From Ditylenchus dipsaci (Eukaryota; Nematoda; Chromadorea; Rhabditida; Anguinidae), in contig SADC01001279.1 of NCBI GenBank assembly GCA_004194705.1, forward strand, positions 806,001 through 870,000: a stretch of 64,000 bases of DNA, given 5' to 3'. A model generated the notes under the pieces. That model searched no databases. It was not told the origin of the DNA and was given only the letters and a program-made list of their open reading frames with translations. Within the stretch, counting starts at the first letter, position 1; each line of letters begins with the position of its first letter. This document shows positions 11,285 through 22,575 of the stretch, piece by piece. A program made the translations under genes and the position numbers.

Positions 11285-12655
11285 AAAATGCAATTTTTAG
11301 CGTACTTGTGACTTTTGCTAAAATCTCCACAGACATCCATTTATCCCAGACATCTCCATCTACCTAAGCCACCTGAGCATTGGATACCCGGATGCCCTAC
11401 TCCAGAACTGGTTTTCTGAAAGTCAAACCATTACCAAACCGTGTTCAGGACACAATTCTGGATAGGGTATATTAACGTTTAATTACTTTCAGATAAAACT
11501 CAAAATGTTGGATTCTGGAGGTGAATACCTATTGAGAGGAGGTACCCGGTGGTGCCCTACCCACCTCGAGGATTACTCGAGGATTATAATTAATATTTTT
11601 GACTGTTATTTAAAAAATAATAATGTCTGCTACCACCAGGATTTGAACATGTGACCTCAAAAATTTGAAGGGGGTTTACCGCGTGGGAATTTGCCGAGGG
11701 GCGAATATGTAGAGAGGGAGTTTGGAGAGGGTGAATTCACCTAGAGCCGTATTTAGGTTTTTTAGCGATGTATCATACCAGGTTCAGTGGTGGACTGTAT
11801 ATGTGGGGAGATATATGTGAGGAGATATATACCCATAACCGTTGGGATTCATGGCAGTTGGGAGCTTACCGTCTTCTGGATCTTTATTTATGAAATGCCG
11901 AATGCCTGTCACTTTTCCAAATATTCAAAAAATTTCGGGCCCTACGAAAAAAAAAGAGTATTGACTCTGCATTCTGTGTTTTCACAATTTTTTTTTTTAT
12001 TTTTTTTGCAAAAAGTGCTACCCATAGATTTTTGGTGTGGGGTCCAGTAAAAAGTGGCTTGCAAAAAATAAATTTGCCTGCTAACTAAAATCGATCCATA
12101 AAAATTCACGGACCGTATACGGCCCATTGTGGCTGACAATTTGTTCCATTTCACGGACCGCTTCATGACTTGGTTTGCGTACACGGCCCATTGTAGGCGA
12201 AAACACGATCCGTGTTACGGAAGCAGAAACAGTACGGATGCATTTTGGGCATCCCATTAACGACAGTAAAAGTTTTTAGGTTAAAAGCAGGGCTCTCAAA
12301 CATACTAGTTTATAAGATTTGTACTTATTTAGGGTCTCCAAATCTTATTATTTTTAATATTTTTTCTTATTTTCTTATTTTTTACGCAACTATACTTATT
12401 TTTGAAATTCCGAGGTGAGAACCCTGGTCAAAATAAAGTCTTTTTGCGACAAAAAAATTATTCCTACATTGAAATCTTTTTGACGGCAAGAAACTATTTT
12501 TACATGAACTAAAAATTATTGCCTAATTGCCTAAAGACGAGGTACGAAGAATTCTGCTTGTTCGACAGCCTGGTACAACAAAATCACAGTCAATTCAAGA
12601 CAAAGAAAAACCCGGCTAGGCCAGTAGTTACGAATCAAAAGAAATACCAAAAAGA
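11285..12655. other. No gene recognised; tRNA-like B box and short repeats
   Basis: A B-box-like TGTTCAAATCCTGGTGGTAG lies on the minus strand at 11632-11651 without a matching A box. Two CACGGACCG..CGGCCCATTGT blocks occur at 12107-12130 and 12152-12195. No coding support. Confidence 0.35.
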
Positions 12656-12659
12656 TTAG

Positions 12660-12782
12660 CTTCCAGTATTGTTGAGGGTATTGGTAGTTGTTGATGGAGC
12701 GTTGTTGTTTGTTGTGGGATTGCTGTGAACCAACTCATTCGTCTTGGCGCTGTTTAGTATCGCATTTGCTGTGGAATGCAAC
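12660..12782 (-). CDS. Candidate C-terminal exon, Asn/Thr-rich
   Basis: After an ATTAG acceptor the frame LHSTANAILNSAKTNELVHS continues into a Thr/Asn-rich tail (NPTTNNNAPSTTTNTLNNTG) and stops at TAA. This codon bias for Asn and Thr looks like a real disordered tail, but no neighbouring exon could be attached. Confidence 0.3.
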
Positions 12783-13029
12783 TAATAACACTCAAATCGT
12801 AGGAGTGTTGAATATATCGAGAAGTTAATGCAAAGTTCATTGCCTTCTTAGGTCAGACCAAACCACATTAAGATTTAATACTACTGATATTTCTGAAAAC
12901 AAATAATAATAACGAAAATGCAGCAAACAACTAAGAAAATATAGGTAATTAAAGAGCTCAGACATTCCTCAAAAACAATATCGCTAGATTCTAAAATGGT
13001 GTGAAAAAGCTAGAATGAGCTAAATGACT

Positions 13030-13215
13030 AGCTTTAAAGGACCGCGATTTTTGCGAGCAGTGGCAAGTGCAAAATTCAAATTGGCGGGACAGTTCTCTTT
13101 TGTCTCTTACTCTACTCTAAATAGTCATTTCTATTGACTCTAAAGAGTACAGGGAAAGACCATAGAGAACTGTCCCAGCCGATTCAAAATTTTCACATGC
13201 CGCTGCGCGCGGCAT
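13030..13215. mobile_element. TTAAAGGACC family fold-back (copy 1, right end lost)
   Basis: The left end TTTAAAGGACCGCGATTTTT is followed by a 130-bp palindrome with GGGACAGTTCTCTTTTGTCT arms; the expected GGTCCTTTAA end is missing. Copies 2 and 3 lie at 15014-15226 and 28355-29269. Confidence 0.7.
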
Positions 13216-14269
13216 GTGAATTTTTGGGAAAAGAAGCGAAAAACCAGTAAAACAATAAGGCTAATAATTCTGCGAAAGACAAGAAAACAGCAATACTGGA
13301 AAATGATTTGAGTTGTTTCCCTTTTCCGATAGTATTTCTCTGGCGCCGACGCCAATAGCAACACGAGACAACATCTATTCTGCTGAACTAATTTTGGTGA
13401 TAACAGAACTGCTATTTTTCAGCTTCTTTGACTGCTTTTAAAAGCTGGCTACCTAGCTGTTTTTTGGATGGATTGAAGAACATAAAAATTGATGTCTACC
13501 GTATTTTCTAAGATAACTACCCGGGAGTTATTTTTCCACCTTTCGGAGGTCAGGCAATTTTGAAGTCGATCTCGAGATTTTTGAATTCGGCTAAACTTCT
13601 TTATCCGGTACTCAGCCAAAAACAAGATTTTTCATCATTTTATGCCGTTTTAGCACGTAAAAACCTACAGAAAATGAGTTTTTAGGTAGCGGAAAGCCAG
13701 TTTTGAAAAAAAATTTGACCGAAATTTCGAATTTTCGCCTTGGGGAATCAAGGTAAACCACCCTAAAAGGGTATCCAAATACCCTGAAAAGATGGAATTT
13801 GAAAATAGTTTTGTTTACTGGGGCCTACCGCATAAATAAACTCTGGTATGCATACATTTTTATGCATCCAGACTCACTTGCGATGATTTGTGTCTAAGGT
13901 ATGTGGGTGTGCGCATCTTAACTCCAAGCCCCAAGCCCCCGGAGGGCGCAGGGGCTTGATGGGTTAGAGATGCGCGCCCTCACTAACTTTAATCATGATT
14001 ACGAGCAAGACTACAGAGGCTGTTTTGGCCTAGATCCAGTAACCAAAATAAGGTAGGACGACAGGGTAGGATACCTTTTACACGGTTTTTTACCTTGGGG
14101 GACCAAGGCAGTTGATATCCACCTGGCCAGGGGATATACACCCAGATTACCTGCAAAAATAATAAAAAAAATCAAATCGGAAAACTAACTATGCTATCAT
14201 ATGCGAGATCGTGTGGCGAATTGGGGTGGTTAATAACAAAACTGGGTTTTTACCCGGCTTATATTGATT
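13216..14269. repeat. Dispersed repeat with ATGCGCGCxCTCAC palindromic end
   Basis: 13640-14010 shares blocks with 9580-10920 and 49950-50620 (TGTCTAAGGTA[T/A]GTG, GTAGGCCCCAG, ACCAGAGTTT, AAGCCCCxxGCGCC). No gene. Confidence 0.6.
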
Positions 14270-14439
14270 CGGTTTGCGAAAAAGATGACTTATCTCACAA
14301 AAAGGTTATTTACCTCACAAAAAACAAGATATCACGAAAAGGATTATTTATCTCACGAAAAAAGATTATTTTGTGTAATTTAAGTCTAAACTTTGCGAGA
14401 ATTTGAAGTTTTTAGTCAAAAAGTAACTTGAATTTTTCA

Positions 14440-14815
14440 GTGTGGCTAGAAGCCCCTAAAAGTTGGTTATTTTGTGGTTTACTATGGTTTATTAGGTAAA
14501 CTTTTTGCGAAAATTCGATTGAGCGGATTAGAATTCCAGTCAGATGGGCTAAATAACTCATAATTCCACCCTTAACCATTCTCAACCACCTCAAACCACC
14601 CAAAACCATCATAAACTGCTCCAAACCAGTATATAACTACCCTAAATCAGTGCCTAGGGTGGTTTGAGGTGGATGAGAATCGTTAAGGGCGGAATTCTGA
14701 GCGATTTAGCCCATCTGACTGGAATTTAATCCGCTCAATTGAATTTTCGTAAAACCTAAAATAACCAACTTTTAGGGGCTTCTGGCCACTCTGGGGTGGG
14801 ATTCTGAGAAATGCA
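14440..14815. mobile_element. Fold-back MITE, AGAAGCCCCTAAAAGTTGG family (copy 1)
   Basis: Arms with TGGC[T/C]AGAAGCCCC[T]AAAAGTTGG and ATTGAGCGGATTAGAATTCC are inverted around a centre of CCAxxCTCAAACCA words. The second copy is at 17656-17992. Confidence 0.8.
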
Positions 14816-14821
14816 AGTTAC

Positions 14822-15269
14822 GGCGCTAGTAGCGAATACCCCCATCCCCCCCCCTCCCCAACAATCCGACCTTTTAAAATTGCTGTAACTACCCTTGCAA
14901 ACAACAAGTTTAGGCTTAGCCCTGAGGCTTGGGGTAGGCCAGCGTACGGAAGTTGTGACTAATAAAGAGTTTACGCATATTTTCCGGGGTCTGGGGCATA
15001 AATTTGGGTACTTTTTACTTAAAGGACCATAGCCGTCGCCGACAACGAGAGTTTCAAATGTTTGAATACGCGCGGGACAATTCTTTTTCGTCTCGTACTG
15101 TACTCTTCTGACTTGCTTCGAGTGACTCAAAAGAGTACAATGAAAGGCGAAAGAGAACTGTCACGCACGAATTCAAACATTTGAAATTCTCGTTGTCGGC
15201 GACGGCTATGGTCCTTTAAGTAAAAAAAAGTGAAAATCCTTGGGAGGGGGGTGTACTCGCTACTAGGGT
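14822..15269. mobile_element. MITE with CTAGTAGCGAATA ends (copy B), interrupted
   Basis: Same ends and left interior as 3146-3391, in the opposite orientation; the insertion at 15014-15226 splits it. Confidence 0.8.
15014..15226. mobile_element. TTAAAGGACC family fold-back (copy 2)
   Basis: Inverted ends TACTTAAAGGACCATAGCCG and its complement; internal arms TTTGAATxCG and AGAACTGTC-like words match copies 1 and 3. Confidence 0.85.
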
Positions 15270-15766
15270 CCAAGTTCCCACAAGTTCCCACAAAGTGTCC
15301 AAATTCCCACAAAGATTAGACTTAAATTACACAAAATCATCTTTTTGGTGACATAAATGATCTTTTTCGTGAGATAAATAATCTTTTTCGTGATATCTTG
15401 TTTTTCGTAGCCCAGTGGTCCCATCTATAATAAGTGATCAGGTATTCCGACCAGGCTGTAGTATCTAGAAACTTAGGCGGTCTGATATAGGTGATGCATT
15501 TTTATTCATTGAGTAGTCCCTACACCTCGAAGTTAGAGACATTGAAGAGACATCGCAGCAGTAATAAAATACAAAGATCATGGATTTTCAACCGAAAAAA
15601 GCATGTTATCTAGGTACTGTCTTGTGATTTAGCTTGAATATGTGTAAAAATCTGAAATTTATGTTGGATGGCTTTGAGCCTGTAAATCACTTTGTTACCA
15701 AACTCGAAAAATGTGAATAATTGCAGCTCGAGGAGTAAGACGGAGGCAATAGAAAGGCAGTAGCTG

Positions 15767-17264
15767 CATTCATACTCCCGCGGGTCACGGGTCACGGGTC
15801 AAAATTTACTTATAAATTTGAAATGACCCGCGGGTCACATTTTTGGAGTCGCGGGTCACAGGTCACGGTGCAAAAGTGGCGGGTCAATTTTATCAAGCCA
15901 GATTTTTGACCTGAGGGTCAAACTTTTTTAGTTGCGGGTCAAAGTCGCGGTGCACCCGTTTTTGACCCGCGGGTCACTAGGTCGCGGGGCAATGTTTTTT
16001 GCATCATTTTGATTCTCGTGTTATTCGTGTTCATTTTTTGTGAAAATAAAACAAATTATTTGTAGGCCCCATTAATGTGTATGTGTGTTTGGATTGATGA
16101 AAAACTTATATTATTTTGGTTATTAAGATAGAAGATGGTCAAACAGAAAATTACGCAAAACCACGAGGTCATGGACGACCACAAAGAATTTCTGATCGAG
16201 CTGGTGGAGCAGAAGCCTGTTCTGTGGGATCCGACTAACGCTGACTACCCTAGCCTGAGCAAGAAACAAACCGAGTGGCTGGGAATCAATAAATCTTTCC
16301 AGGATACCTATGCAAGCATGCAATTCGGAGGTATGAAACAAAATTATTGTAGACATATTCTGATGTTGTTTCAAATTGAGTTCCTCTTCTAAAGAAAACG
16401 TGGGAGAATATTTTATCAACGCACAGATCGACGCGTCGCCGAATAGAAGGAAAATCTGGAGATGGAGCTGAAGATGTGGAGCCGGATTGGAAATTTTGGG
16501 AAGCCACTGCCTTTCTCCGTTCTATCAATACATTCTCAGACCACCAGTAAAAGCTAGTAATTTAATACAATTTTATTGACTACTTAAAGTTTAGGATTCG
16601 GGCGACAAATGTTACGTCACTGCCACCAAACAAGCAAACGATTTCGAGGTCTCCTGCCAATAAGAAGTCTAAGTTAGATCCGGAATTTGAACGCCTTATG
16701 CAAGCTCTCGAAAACAAAAAAAAGATGCCTCCTTTATCTGTTGAAGTAGCTGAACTGTTGAATCAAGTGGAAGATGGCGGTGACAAGAAAACGCTTCTAA
16801 AGTGCAAAAGTTGTCCTCCTCTTCAAAAATAAAATTCACCATATTAATTCAGAAGAGCTTCGTGAGTTCATCAGCAAGTGGGAGGAGCAAATGTTGGATA
16901 TGACACCAGATCGATCTCGAGAGTCCTTCAGCACTAAGCAAAAGAAGTCTGTCACTGAAATGAGCTTTGATGAGTTTCAATCTAGCTTGCATGATTAGTC
17001 TTTGAAGTGTGTTAATGTTTATGGTTATTTGTTCGATAAAGTTTTTTCATCCTTTTTATTGACGGTTGCTGTATATTTCCTTTGACCCGCGTGTCTATGA
17101 CCCGCGGGTCAAGCTCATGAAAAGATCCCCCAGTTATGACCCGCAACTTTTGACCCGCAAGTTTGCACCGTGACTCTGAAAAAGTGACCGCGGGTCAGGC
17201 TAACGGTGCAAAAGTGGCGGGTCAAATGATGACCCGTGACCCGTGACCCGCGGGAGTATGAATG
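15767..17264 (+). mobile_element. TIR element with repeated TGACCCGCGGGTCA termini carrying a MADF gene
   Basis: The ends are inverted copies of CATTCATACTCCCGCGGGTC followed by two further ACGGGTC units. About 210 bp at the left (15767-15990) and 180 bp at the right (17085-17264) are built from spaced GACCCGC/GCGGGTC words, many joined into CCGCGGG palindromes. A CGGTGCAAAAGTGGCGGGTC block occurs near both ends in the same orientation. The trinucleotide TAG lies 3-4 bp outside both ends (15761-15763 and 17269-17271) and may be a 3-bp target duplication, as in Harbinger elements, but this is uncertain. The only gene inside encodes the MADF protein; the element is therefore non-autonomous or of unknown type. 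Confidence 0.8.
16135..16998 (+). CDS. MADF-domain DNA-binding protein (element-encoded)
   Basis: Four exons close in phase: 16135-16330, 16381-16546, 16595-16809, 16853-16998, giving about 240 aa. Introns are 50, 48 and 43 nt. The N-terminal ~105 residues are a MADF (Adf-1-type Myb/SANT-like) domain: FLIELVEQKPVLWDPTNADY, then KTWENILSTHRSTRRRIEG and a final EPDWKFWEATAFL helix. The C-terminal half is charged and unstructured in appearance (KQKKSVTEMSFDEFQSSLHD end) and resembles no domain I know. The gene lies entirely between the inverted termini 15767-17264, so it is cargo of that element. MADF or Myb-like proteins accompany transposases in PIF/Harbinger elements, but no transposase is present here. 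No stop or frameshift was found, so the gene may still be functional. Confidence 0.85.
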
Positions 17265-17396
17265 GTGCTAGTAGATTTCCTGTCTCAGTGTGATAGTTGT
17301 CCATATCTAGAAGATCAAACCAAAATTACAAAATAAACATGTTGAACAGGATAGTATTTAGATGAAGGAACTATTCAAGACTCGGACTTTGAAATT

Positions 17397-17645
17397 GTCG
17401 CAATTTAGTTATCACAATCTGAATTGTCGCAATTTGAATTGTCGCAATTTAAAATGTCGCAAGCTGCTCCTGCCCGAAAATTTTAGCCTTCAAAATGGGT
17501 AAAACGGAATTATGCAGCTAATTCTCTTAATTTTGGAGCTAATTTTGTTTGCAGCTAAATCTCGTAATTTTGCAGCAAATTCTCGTTATTTTGCAGCAAA
17601 TTCTTGTAATTTTGCAGCAAATTCTCGTAATTTTGCAACAAATGT
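17397..17645. repeat. Two short tandem arrays
   Basis: AATTGTCGCAATTTxA is repeated four times at 17395-17460. A 20-bp unit containing TTTTGCAGCAAATTCTCGTA is repeated about five times at 17540-17645. Confidence 0.8.
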
Positions 17646-17655
17646 TTCATAAAAT

Positions 17656-17992
17656 GACTTGGATTGCTCAGAACCCCACCCTGGAGTGGCCAGAAGCCCC
17701 TGAAAGTTGGTTTTTTTGGGAGTTTACTAAAGGGGGATTTTTTGCGAATTTTTCGATTGGGCGGATCAGAATTCCAGTCCGATGGGCTTAATCGCTCAGA
17801 ATTCCACCCTAGACGACTCAAAACCACCATAAACCTGAAATTCTGAGCGATTAAGCCCATCGGACTGGAATTCTGATCCGCCCAATCGAATTTTCGCAAA
17901 AAGTTTACCCCCCCCCCTAAGTCCACCCATAAAAACCAACTTTCAGGGACCTCTGGCCACTCCACGGTGGGGTTCTGACCAATTCAAGTCAG
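17656..17992. mobile_element. Fold-back MITE, AGAAGCCCCTGAAAGTTGG family (copy 2)
   Basis: Inverted ends TGACTTGxATTGxTCAGAAC continue through CCCACCxTGGAGTGGCCAGA; a run of 9 C lies at 17909-17917 inside the right arm. Confidence 0.85.
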
Positions 17993-18084
17993 TGCACAAA
18001 CAATCCTATTTTCACATTCCCAGTATATTTATTTCAGGTAACAAATTCTACAACTATGAAAATATTTAATCAACATAATCTTCT

Positions 18085-19316
18085 CTACGGTATCCCAAAA
18101 CTTGATCTCTGTATATTTTGTAATGCTTCGCAAGGTCTTCGTTTACAACGAGCTTTTCTCGGATTTTCGGGAAAACGCCCATAAATCCCCCGGCCCAATG
18201 CTTGACACCAGTCTCTGATCATCAAAGAGTGGCTCGTAAGCTTCATTTCCAAATGACTTGCTGCAAAAAGCCGCAAACTTTAAATATAATTTACTGTGAG
18301 CAAGTACCTTAATTCACCATTGCATAACTTGGTTTTCCTAAGCTTCGAAGCCAATTCCATCCAGAACGAGAGTGCTATGATATCCTTTGCCAAATCGATT
18401 TCCTTCTGCTGGAAAGTTTCAAAAAGCTCTTCTTCATCTCAAACAAGAGTTTAAAAAATTTACGAAATTCCACCAAGAAACTACCTCTCGGCTGTACCTG
18501 GACAGCATAGAAGGCATCTCTTTCCAAGCCAGCCTGAAAAATGACGAAAATGACCACATATTGATCAAAAAAAGCTTACATTGAGCAGTTTTTCTTCAAA
18601 GCTGACGTCTTTTTCGGCAATAATCTCAGGCTGGAAGTGTTCAAAGCTGAAGGCAGACCTATTATCCAATAGTTTCACATCAAAGAGAGCGTTGAACATA
18701 AAAGAAAAGAACAGCTGCTGGTTGGTGAAAAAGTCGAGATCTGACCCATCGGCTGTCTTGGCGGAAATCAATTTGGCGAATACACTAAAAAATCAGGATA
18801 CCCAAAATTGGCAATTTCATTTTCATAAAAAAAATGCCCACCCGTGCGAAGCAGCGTGATGAGAGAAATTTTCCAAACTTATAGATTGATTTCAGATCAT
18901 AAGAATTGTCAAAGGCGGCTAACTGCTCAGCCTGTTCGTCTTTCTCGTGCAGCACTAGAATCCATTGTCTGAGCAAAGACTGAAGAAGACTCGTCTGAGT
19001 AGAGGAATTAGGCACACACCCCACTAGAACTGTAGAAACGTGTTCTAAATTTGTACGAAATATGAAAATGACTATAAAGGCAAAAAGTAAGACCCTTTTT
19101 GTCGAAAATCTCTGAATCATTATTGAATAACCGCTTGAGAAATGGCTCATTGAAAGGTTTGGCTTTGGTAGGTATAAGCAGACTTCTCATATTCGCATGA
19201 AAGGCTTCCAATCTTGACAAATTGGGATCGTGTTCAACCTCCATGAACTGGCCATCTGCATCATACTTTTTTAAAAATGTATCAGAGCCCAATTTGGAGT
19301 AATCGGAAACGAATTC
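18085..19316 (-). CDS. Unidentified multi-exon protein (partial at the 5' end)
   Basis: Seven exons with closing phases: 19094-19316, 18879-19029, 18580-18784, 18485-18533, 18308-18437, 18085-18277, plus a missing start upstream of 19316. Introns are 64, 94, 46, 47 and 30 nt. The chain reads EFVSDYSKLGSDTFLKKY at the start, GCVPNSSTQTSLLQSLLRQW, then DLDFFTNQQLFFSFMFNALF, SFEHFQPEIIAEKDVSFEEK and DIIALSFWMELASKLRKTK, and ends RSSFGIP at a TAG (18085). The first 19316 boundary is a TTTTCAG acceptor. It looks soluble, mixed alpha, with a Cys-containing middle. The TNQQLFF stretch faintly recalls M13 peptidases, but no HExxH motif exists and I do not assign that family. In the last exon a second frame (FPKIREKLVVNEDLAKHYKI) is also open, so the C-terminus is uncertain. 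Confidence 0.65.
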
Positions 19317-19399
19317 CTGAAAATGCATTCCAATCAGAATAAAACTTTTTAAAATGATTATTTTAAAAATGGAAAAGACTTTTTACATGATGAACTGAA

Positions 19400-19990
19400 G
19401 TAATCTACTTTATTTTTGGGAGAAGAAGAAGATTTCGTTAGGGTCATCCTATTTGAGTCAAAGGCAAAAAGCAAAGCACGAGGAAGAAACGAGAAGAAGG
19501 GAAAGCAGCACTTGAAAAGAATTTTTCCAGATTATAGTCGACAAAATTCACACATATACCCAGATTTGTGCCAACTGCATTTAAGCAAATTGTTATTGTT
19601 GCGTAAAAATTCCTACTTACCACTGTACTTTTTTAAATTTTTAATGAATGCTGGTTGGATATATTAACTATTTTGGACTGCTGGCGGCTTCAATCAACTG
19701 TGTGGCCCACACGCTCTACCACTATCCCTCTAGCATACATTTGAACAAAAGTTAAGGCTGGAAAAAAATAATAATAATAGTTATTTCAATACGACCAGAT
19801 CAACTGCTGAGTTTTTTCTTAAATGTCCAAGACCGTCTTTGCAGAAATGGAAAAAGAAGGTAGAGTAATGTTCGCAATAAAATGAGAATAAGAGATGTGA
19901 AACATACCGTGTTAGCCGACTCTCGGAGACAAATTAAAAAAACCTATTTCAGCTTTGAATTTTAGACGAATTTCTCAATTAATTGGAGCT
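19400..19990. other. No firm gene; tRNA-like segment at 19679-19740
   Basis: On the minus strand 19740-19679 reads GGGATAGTGGTAGAGCGTGT followed by a GTGTGGGCCACAC palindrome, resembling a D-arm/A box and anticodon stem but without a proper T arm. A tRNA pseudogene is possible. The rest is featureless. Confidence 0.25.
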
Positions 19991-20025
19991 TGGATAATGT
20001 TCCATTTCTATTAATAAAACAATCT

Positions 20026-20521
20026 ATGGAAGATTCACTCTTGAGAATAGAATCCAACTTTTCCGTCAACGTAAAACAATGGCGAACAATCAAGGATGGG
20101 TCGATAAATTCAATAGTCGAGGCCAATCACAATCGATACAAATTTGAGTTTGAGGAGGGTCGCAGATGGTGAGCGATGAAATTGTTTATATTTTAGAAAA
20201 ATATTGAAAAATAATTCCAGGTTTGCTTTCCGAATTCACAAACTAAGAGCGGCAATGGATCACGGCTTGTGGAAATGTCACATGCGCATATGCACAGTTA
20301 AGAACATTTGCAACTGTCTGGAAAGCAGAAAAAATGTGTCAAAAAAGCATGGCAGAGAGAACAAAAAATACCTGAGAATTGAAATTCACGTAATCATTAA
20401 GTGGGGAGTACAATTTATATTGCGACTGATTTTAATTAAAGGGCATGCCCGGGGATTATCACTTTTTTCTCGATCAAGTTTTACATGCGTTTTCATCCAA
20501 TTTTTTCAAGTTTTTGCCTAG
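20026..20521 (+). CDS. Possible FLYWCH/MULE-type zinc-finger exon pair
   Basis: ATG at 20026 opens MEDSLLRIESNFSVNVKQW; exon 1 ends at 20168 with a GTGAGC donor. Exon 2 begins after a TTCCAG acceptor at 20221 and closes in phase to give YKFEFEEGRRWFAFRIHKLR, then GLWKCHMRICTVKNICNC. The order YxF...GLWKC....C is like the FLYWCH zinc finger often found at the start of MULE transposases, but the final His pair is not clear. The frame stays open to 20521 and runs into repeat sequence, so the 3' end is unknown. Confidence 0.35.
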
Positions 20522-20854
20522 ATTTCAAAAGTAGTATAGGATGATCAATATTAGATTTGATGCAAAACGAGTGAAAAATGGAAGGATTAAAAAAATTGCT
20601 GGTCCCCCGCCTTAACTTTTCGAAACGCACAGGCATGCCCCTTTTATTGACCAATTTAACTTTTTTGAAGTCGCAAGTTCAACTCTGCCTTGAAACACAT
20701 ATTTTTATAAAATTTGTTGCCTTATTAGTTTTTACTTGTGGCTGTCCGCATCTTGTTCTGATATGTTTTATGGAAAAAATATATCGATGGCTGAAGAAAA
20801 GCTCGCGGCTGTGGAATAATATGCCAAATTTGGGATAGTAGAGTAAGTGCAATT

Positions 20855-21622
20855 GGGGTACATGACACTTCTGTCCCGGACATTTCTGTCCCGACACTTC
20901 TGTCCCATTTCCAAATTTACTTAAAATTTGCATATTAACCAAAATTTCAGTTTTAAATCTGAAAAACCATCATCCAAGATTGTTTTTATTGTGTGTATGA
21001 GTAAAACAATGTTACAATAATAAACTAGAAAATCGCCAGTTGCATTCGCGGCATCTCCACACACTAAATCCTGACTTCAAGGTTGCATAAAAGCTTTCCT
21101 TATATCACTTTCTGAGTAACACTACCTAGGTATCACTACTTAATTACCACTATCTGAGTGCAATCACCTTGGTACCTTCGCCTGAATACCCTTCTAGTTC
21201 TCCTCCATCTTGATACCATCCACTTAGATACCCGCTCCGGAGTAAACCTCATCTGGATATACCCTCTTGAGGATCCCATTCTCAATATTCTTCCTTGAGT
21301 ACCATCAACTGGGAGCGCTTTCCTAAATATCACAACGTAGTTACCTCATCCTGGACGCCAGCACCACACCTAGGTACCCCTTTCTGGGTTTTCCCTCTTG
21401 GATGCCACCACCTTAATACCTCTTTCTGGTGGTCTACTGCTTACACCTTCCTATGTGTCCCACTCTGGCTACTTTTCAATAGCTGTCCTTGGTTGATAAT
21501 CACTTAGATTTCCCGCAGGTTTTAAACTTAAATTTAGGATAATATGCAAATTTTAAGTAAATTTGGAAATGGGACAGAAGTGTCCGGGACAGAAATGTCC
21601 GGGACAGAAGTGTCCGGATCCC
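20855..21622. mobile_element. 768-bp TIR element with GGACACTTCTGTCC arrays
   Basis: GCAATT lies at both sides (20849-20854, 21623-21628). Inverted arms contain three copies of GGACA[C/T]TTCTGTCCCG, followed by TTACTTAAAATTTGCATATT. The interior (21115-21500) is a degenerate minisatellite of ACCTxGGTACCxxC words. Confidence 0.8.
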
Positions 21623-21838
21623 GCAATTAGAAGTTATTGCAGCGATGTTATTATTACAAATATAAATTTTAAGAAAATGGCTAAAACAACCAATAACCGT
21701 AAGAATTCAGCAAACATTTCGGTGGTAAAATCTCTATACGTTTATCTGAAAAAAAATCGAGAAATGAGCAAAAGCTAGTCCTCACCGAACAAGGCGCAGT
21801 CGAGTTAGGTGACTTGCTTTTACTTATTTCTAAAATTA

Positions 21839-22194
21839 CAGGGTGTTTCAAGAAATCCGCAGGATTTAAAATGGCTATAAATTTTTTTCTAGATGGAATT
21901 TCTGTTTTCGCAAATCGTTTTGTCTTGACGGGCAGTTTCATTTAGTGTATAATTTCAAAGACACAATCTTCGATTGGTCCCCCCTGTGGTTCGGGTTTTA
22001 GCCATCTTGGGGCCACCCACAGACCAGGACCAGAACCACAGGGGACCAAGCGAAAATCGTATTTTTGACATCATACACTTGACGAAATTGCCCGTCAAGA
22101 GAAAATGATTAGCAAAAACAGAATTTCTATGTAGAAAAAAGTTATAGTCATTTCAAATCCTGCGGATTTCTTTTTTCTTAAAGTAAACACCCTG
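21839..22194. mobile_element. 356-bp TA-flanked MITE, GGGTGTTTCAAGAAAT family (copy 2)
   Basis: TA at 21837-21838 and 22195-22196; ends CAGGGTGTTT[C/A]. Inverted arms GAAATCCGCAGGATTTxAAA of about 110 bp. Confidence 0.88.
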
Positions 22195-22575
22195 TACATT
22201 ATGTAAACCGTTAGAATTTGGACTGCCAATAAGATCGCTATATTCTGGCGGTCATTTCGAGTACTAAATGCACTAAAATAATGACGCGAAAAATAGGGGT
22301 TTCGAGGCAGAATTGAACTTGCGACTTCAAAAAAATCAAATTGGTCAATAAAAATCATTCGCAGTATAAATTGTACTCCCCTTTTAACTTTAAAAATCAT
22401 TTCGTCCAACTGTTAACCAAAACATTTAGAAACCAAGAAGAAAGACTAGGATGAACTACGATGGAGGTTTTGACTATATACAAGTCTTAAGGATGATGAA
22501 GTGCCGAATAAAAATGAGAAAGGGCAACCACTTTTTGTGTAATTATTATAGTACGGGGATTTAGGAACATGGCCT

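Larger units (their letters stand above)
7300..11880. repeat. Large inverted-repeat composite
   Basis: The segment 7327-7410 (CCCAACTGTCATGA, AACAGTTATGGGTATATGCA) is inverted at about 11795-11870 (ACCCATAACCGTTGGGATTC, ATGGCAGTTGGG). The pair encloses minisatellites and the 8381-11280 element. Confidence 0.5.
14270..15412. mobile_element. Three-level nested inverted-repeat element
   Basis: Arms 14325-14400 and 15305-15400 carry tandem AAAGATTATTTATCTCACGA-like units in inverted order. Inside lie a fold-back (14440-14815), a CTAGTAGCG MITE (14822-15269) and, within that, a TTAAAGGACC MITE (15014-15226). Confidence 0.75.
20390..22420. repeat. Pair of inverted tRNA/SINE-like repeats
   Basis: GGGGAGTACAATTTATAxTG (20403) and GAAGTCGCAAGTTCAA (20668) recur in one block on the other strand at 22270-22385. 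The GTCGCAAGTTCAA[C/T]TCTGCC word resembles a Pol III B box. Between them is the 20855-21622 element. Confidence 0.5.

Noticed and set aside
17555..17965. 136-codon minus-strand open frame
   Set aside because: It lies across a fold-back MITE and a tandem array; the repeated LLQNYENLLQN text comes from the array.
18581..18859. Plus-strand frames at 18387-18859
   Set aside because: They are antisense to the exons of the minus-strand gene, whose splice phases close.
19679..19740. Functional tRNA gene
   Set aside because: A D-arm-like A box is present, but there is no proper B box or pairing acceptor stem.
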